A DNA stretch of 64,000 nt, from the NCBI GenBank assembly GCA_036971715.1, contig JAVHJL010000007.1:1488001-1552000 (forward strand), written 5' to 3'. Origin of the DNA: Arthrobotrys musiformis. Its lineage: Eukaryota; Ascomycota; Orbiliomycetes; Orbiliales; Orbiliaceae. Below are positions 60,211 to 64,000 of the stretch, piece after piece. The notes beneath the pieces are model-generated. The model was given only the letters and a program-made list of their open reading frames with translations. It had not been told where the DNA came from and did not search any database. Numbering within the stretch: position 1 is the first letter of the stretch; every line of letters begins with the position of its first letter. The position numbers and the translations under genes were made by a program.

Positions 60211-62256
60211 ATGTCGCCCGTCAAGAGGGTCAAGAAGGTTTACGACAGTGTAGAGGCGGTCCATCCACACAGTGATGACAGCATTAATGTCCACTTCGGT
60301 GGTGTGCCAGGAGTTACCGCCATGATGATTGGATTCCCGCTTCTCATGTGGTACATGTGGATTGGCCAGGAATACTACGACGGAAATTTTCCAACTCCAG
60401 AGAAAGGCCAGTCCCTCATTGATTTTGGCAAACATATGTTTGAACTTGTTAAGGAAGTGAGTACCAATATTTCTACCTCACATAGCAAAGGCATTGCATC
60501 CGAGACCTTAAACATGTATGCACGCATACTATGGTAGTAGGCGTAAATTTAACCCGGGGAGCAAGTACCACTCACGGGTAGAAATTTAGTGATATATCTT
60601 TGCGGCTTCGTGGGCTCGCGATGGACTTCGAGATTGGTGACTCGGTGTCAAGCTGTGGGGCCTGTGGCGAAGAGGTACCCGACAGGGGGGGGGTTTCTTT
60701 TCGTCTGCAACCACCTACTAATTTCTATCGTTCGCGCAGGGTGCCTATCCAAATACCAAGGCCTTTACCATCTACTGGGGCTTCCTAATAATGCAAGCTA
60801 TCCTTTACGTTACTCTACCGGGAGTCTATACCAAAGGCAGCCCTATTCCATCTCTCGGAGGTAGACGGTTAACTTACTTCTGCAATGCTTATCTCACTTT
60901 CTGGTTTACTTGCGGAACTTTCGTTTTATTTCACTATTTTAATATCTTTCCTCTTCACACTTTTATTGAGGAAATAGGTTCTATTATGTCTGTGGCTATT
61001 ATTTCTGGTTTTCTTGTTTCTATCATAGCCTACGTTTCTGCTTTTGTTAGAGGTGTTCAACATCGTATGACTGATTTATTTTTATACGATTTCTTTATGG
61101 GTGCTGAGCTAAATCCAAGAATTGGGATTATTGATATGAAAATGTTTTTTGAAGTTCGCTTGCCGTGGTTCTTTTTATTCTTAACCACGGCTAGTACAGC
61201 TGCTAAACAACATCAGGAATACGGTTATATTAGCCCTCAAGTCTGGTTTATTCTTCTCGCTCACTTTTTATACACCAACGCGTGTTCTAAGGGTGAGGAG
61301 TGCATCGTTTCTACTTGGTAAGAAGTTCTTTTATGGCTCGGTATGCTTAGCTATAAGAAATATAAAAAATGACCCTCCCATTCATCGACACGCCCCCCTC
61401 TGGCTTCCCCGACCAAAGGCACGCTGTCATCCCCCGCAAAACGGGCATCTACAATCTTTGTTCGACGCCTGTCACTGACTGTTCGGCATCCAGGGATATG
61501 TTCTACGAAAAGTGGGGCTTCATGATGATATTTTGGACTATGGCTGGTGTCCCGTTCACTTATCACCATTGTACTCTCTGGTTGGCGAAACACAATCCAG
61601 CAGAATACAACTAGTCAGCTAAATTTCAGATCACACTTTTTGTCATTCTTATCTGCGTTTACTACGTTTGGGATACGTGCAACAGTCAAAAGAACAACTT
61701 TCGCAAACAGCAAGCCGGAACGTTTGTCGATTATAAACGCTTTCCGACTCTTCCATGGAGATATATTGAAAATCCAACCTTTATTAAATGCAAGAACGGA
61801 GGCACTCTCTTAACGAGCGGATGGTGTACGTTCAGAATTACACTTTCTAATATTATTCGACCGGGAAGGATATTTCTAATACTGTTCGATTGCTAATGAT
61901 ATTTCTTTAGACCGATGGGCTCGCAAGATCCACTACACCGCTGATATCATCATGGCCCTTGTCTGGGGATTTAACACGGGGTTTTCGTCGCCATTCCCCT
62001 ATTTCTTCCCGGTCTTCTTCACGTATGCGCGTGTTAACTCCGTTGTGAATGCTATAAGTTTTGCTAACAAGGCAATCTAGATGCGTTGAAATCCACAGAG
62101 CCACCCGTGACGTTCAGAGATGCAAGGCTAAGTACGGAGATGTCAGTAGCATTTAGTAAATCAATTTCCTTGTATATGCTAATATATTCGTTAATATAGG
62201 ATTGGGATGAGTACACCAGGCAGTGCCCGTACCTTTTCATCCCCTACATTTGGTAA
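60211..62256 (+). CDS. ERG4: C-24(28) sterol reductase, ERG4 type, with in-frame stop
   Basis: Exons 60211-60456, 60740-61317, 61494-61825, 61911-62022, 62081-62141 and 62200-62256. Introns are 283, 176, 85, 58 and 58 nt, all phase-consistent. The sequence follows the ERG4/ERG24 family throughout: GGVPGVTAMMIGFPLLMWYMWIG, LVSIIAYVSAFVRGVQHRM, DLFLYDFFMGAELNPRIG, FFEVRLPWF, HFLYTNACSKGEECIVSTWD, VWDTCNSQKNNFR and the end DWDEYTRQCPYLFIPYIW. The enzyme carries out the last step of ergosterol synthesis, in the ER membrane, using NADPH. At 61612-61614 a TAG sits between PAEYN and SAKFQITLF, where the family usually has Trp (TGG). One G-to-A change explains it, and no reasonable splice avoids it. 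The product would be truncated at about 315 of roughly 460 residues. The start is the first in-frame ATG. Confidence 0.88.
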
Positions 62257-64000
62257 ATCCTGAAACTCGGGGGCAGAAACTGCCATAGGCAAATATTCCG
62301 CCTTAAGTAAAATATTATACAAGTATCTCGTGCAATAGGCGGCTGGCTGTCAACAATGCGGCTAAGCTCGAATCCCCTTTCTACAATAATTCTGTTGGGA
62401 CCGTATTAGGTGGGAGTAGTTTTGATGGAGCGAATAAAGATGGCGAAGGAGTGCCGGGGGGCGGGGGGCGGGTGATAATGTATATACGGCAGTGAGGATG
62501 GAGGAAAGGAAACACAATGGGGAATCTTAGTATCACTCTTAATACAACTGTATTTATAGCTTAAACAAAAAAAAAAAACCCTCAAAAAATTAGATCCCTA
62601 AGGCTCGACAACGTTCTATATGTACGACCTGATTCCCATTGACCTTGTAGACTTAAGGTGTGGCCAGCTGGGTTTCCGAGGGCGGTAGGGTTGACACCAA
62701 GCAAACTTTTGGCTGGGCTTAGGCTCCCCGATGATGATTCAGGATTCTATTCGTAAGTTTGTCACGTGGACATGGCATATTAATGTATGTCCCCGTTAGT
62801 TCGAGTTTTTTCAAGTCAGAAGTCAACGGCCTGAGAGTGTATTTTCCATACGGCATTCAGGCATGTACGTATATATCAGATGTAATCATGTACTAGCTAT
62901 TAAAGAAGATCGCTAGGAAGTAATAAAATTCTGCTCGATCTAGTAATCACGCGGCATAATTCGAGAAACAAAGTACGTACATCCTCACTTGACTACCCAG
63001 TCCGTGCATAACCACAATTTTGCAAAAGTGCCTTATCGGCAGGGTAAAAAAGTAAATATATACAAGGTTGGCAATGATATGGGGAGGATAGGAGATTTGC
63101 CACGTCTATGACCTATCGTACTAATGGGAAATAGATGGGAGAGGCTCGTTTGACAATTCTTGTTGCGCATCCGGTGAACGGCTACCTAACCCTAAGTTGA
63201 TATACCCCATTAGTTGTAACAGTGTTTCATTCGAGTATGGTAATTGGATTTCTAACGCTTTTTGGGAAAGGCCCCAAGAGATTTCTCAATTGCGTTGTGC
63301 CTAAGTGCCTTTAGCTCTCGCATATTCTGGTCTCTATCATCTGTCTAGTTACGCCGTGTAGCCGGCTTCGAATCTTCGTTATAGCTTAACCTCAATTCTA
63401 GGCGCTCAAAGTAGAGCCAGTGGGAGATGACTAGCTGTTTAGGCTATTACCAATACAAATTTTTTGAGCGGGTGCATTTTTGTCGCTTAAAGGAAACAAA
63501 ATCTGACCTCCTTGCAGCACAATTTTGTTTCAGTACATGAGCCACATTTGTATTGACACAATTGTTGGTATGAATCCGCCTGCACAAAATTACCGACGAA
63601 CCGGCCATAACAGCATCGCCCTTATATTATTCCTCCGCCTTCATCATCGATAGCGAAAATAATTGCAATTAAACAAATATAGACTATTATTCGTTTTTGT
63701 CGATACAAGAGATATCTTTTGTTTGATAAGATTGTGATCGTTCTGATTCGATTTATATCACTATCGTTTGCGTCGCATGCAGGTAAGTGACTCCCAGACT
63801 AATTCGCTCAATATTAATATGGTCTGCGATCGATAATGAACTCTTGGCAACACTGAAGCGTTGCGAGAGTTTGGTATGGTCTGGAGCGAACTCTTGGCAA
63901 CACTCGGTTTGGTAATAATTCGTTGCTCATTCAAATAGGCTTAGCTCGGTGTTCTGGGAGGACAAAAAATATATAAACCATATACTCTCAGACGGGGGGT
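62257..64000. other. repeat-bearing gene-poor right end
   Basis: About 1.7 kb after the ERG4-type gene. It holds copy 2 of the dispersed repeat, a G-rich patch (62455-62475), a poly-A tract (about 62566-62578), and a local duplication of GAACTCTTGGCAACACT near 63840 and 63890. No gene reaches the right edge that I can see. Confidence 0.5.
62546..62943. repeat. dispersed repeat, copy 2, transition-rich
   Basis: The 3' part, 62760-62943, matches 44431-44608. The 16-base word AACTGTATTTATAGCT at 62546-62561 is also shared, but here it is separated from the main block by about 200 bp that start with a poly-A tract. So either this copy holds an insertion or copy 1 has a deletion. Most differences are G-to-A or C-to-T in this copy, often at former CG sites. 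Confidence 0.85.

Noticed and set aside
62011..62081. apparent frame break near the end of the ERG4-type gene
   Set aside because: A GTATGC donor at 62023 with a branch-like GCTAAC and CTAG acceptor gives a 58-nt intron that restores the frame, so this is not a lesion.

Overview
The window looks like nuclear DNA of a filamentous ascomycete (Pezizomycotina). Genes carry short GT-AG introns, mostly 50-110 nt with CTAAC/CTGAC-like branch sites. The families fit: Zn(II)2Cys6 regulators, an ERG4 sterol reductase, an EF-hand MscS channel, F-box proteins, a kelch membrane protein, a secreted subtilase, and large fungal-only membrane proteins. I cannot name the species. All gene models below were spliced by eye.

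Layout. 1-2.3 kb: possible 3' end of a gene cut by the window edge, then simple repeats. 2.3-4 kb: Thr-rich secreted protein with a frameshift. 6.1-11.5 kb: two divergent, paralogous Zn2Cys6 regulators. 14-18.4 kb: two convergent fungal-specific membrane proteins. 19.9-22 kb: MscS/EF-hand channel with a frameshift. 23.4-26.4 kb: two F-box genes in tandem on the minus strand. 28.3-30.6 kb: seven-exon kelch membrane protein. 31-34.8 kb: an unrecognised ORF and a third membrane protein. 36.6-37.6 kb: Cys-rich secreted protein. 39-41.7 kb: secreted subtilase. 44.7-47.1 kb: fourth membrane protein, five exons. 48.6-49.6 kb: secreted protein with a Kex2-like site. 54.4-55.9 kb: five-exon protein of unknown family. 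60.2-62.3 kb: ERG4-type sterol reductase with one in-frame stop codon.

The genes do not form an obvious biosynthetic cluster. The theme is surface, secreted and membrane proteins plus regulators, separated by long gene-poor stretches. Those stretches hold AT-rich degenerate sequence, a dispersed repeat whose two copies differ mainly by C-to-T/G-to-A transitions (RIP-like), a recurring TCTCGTACCC-type motif and a 21-bp perfect inverted repeat. No rRNA, CRISPR array, intact transposase or convincing tRNA was seen. Three genes have a reading-frame lesion, which could be real decay or assembly indels; at least nine gene models are intact end to end.
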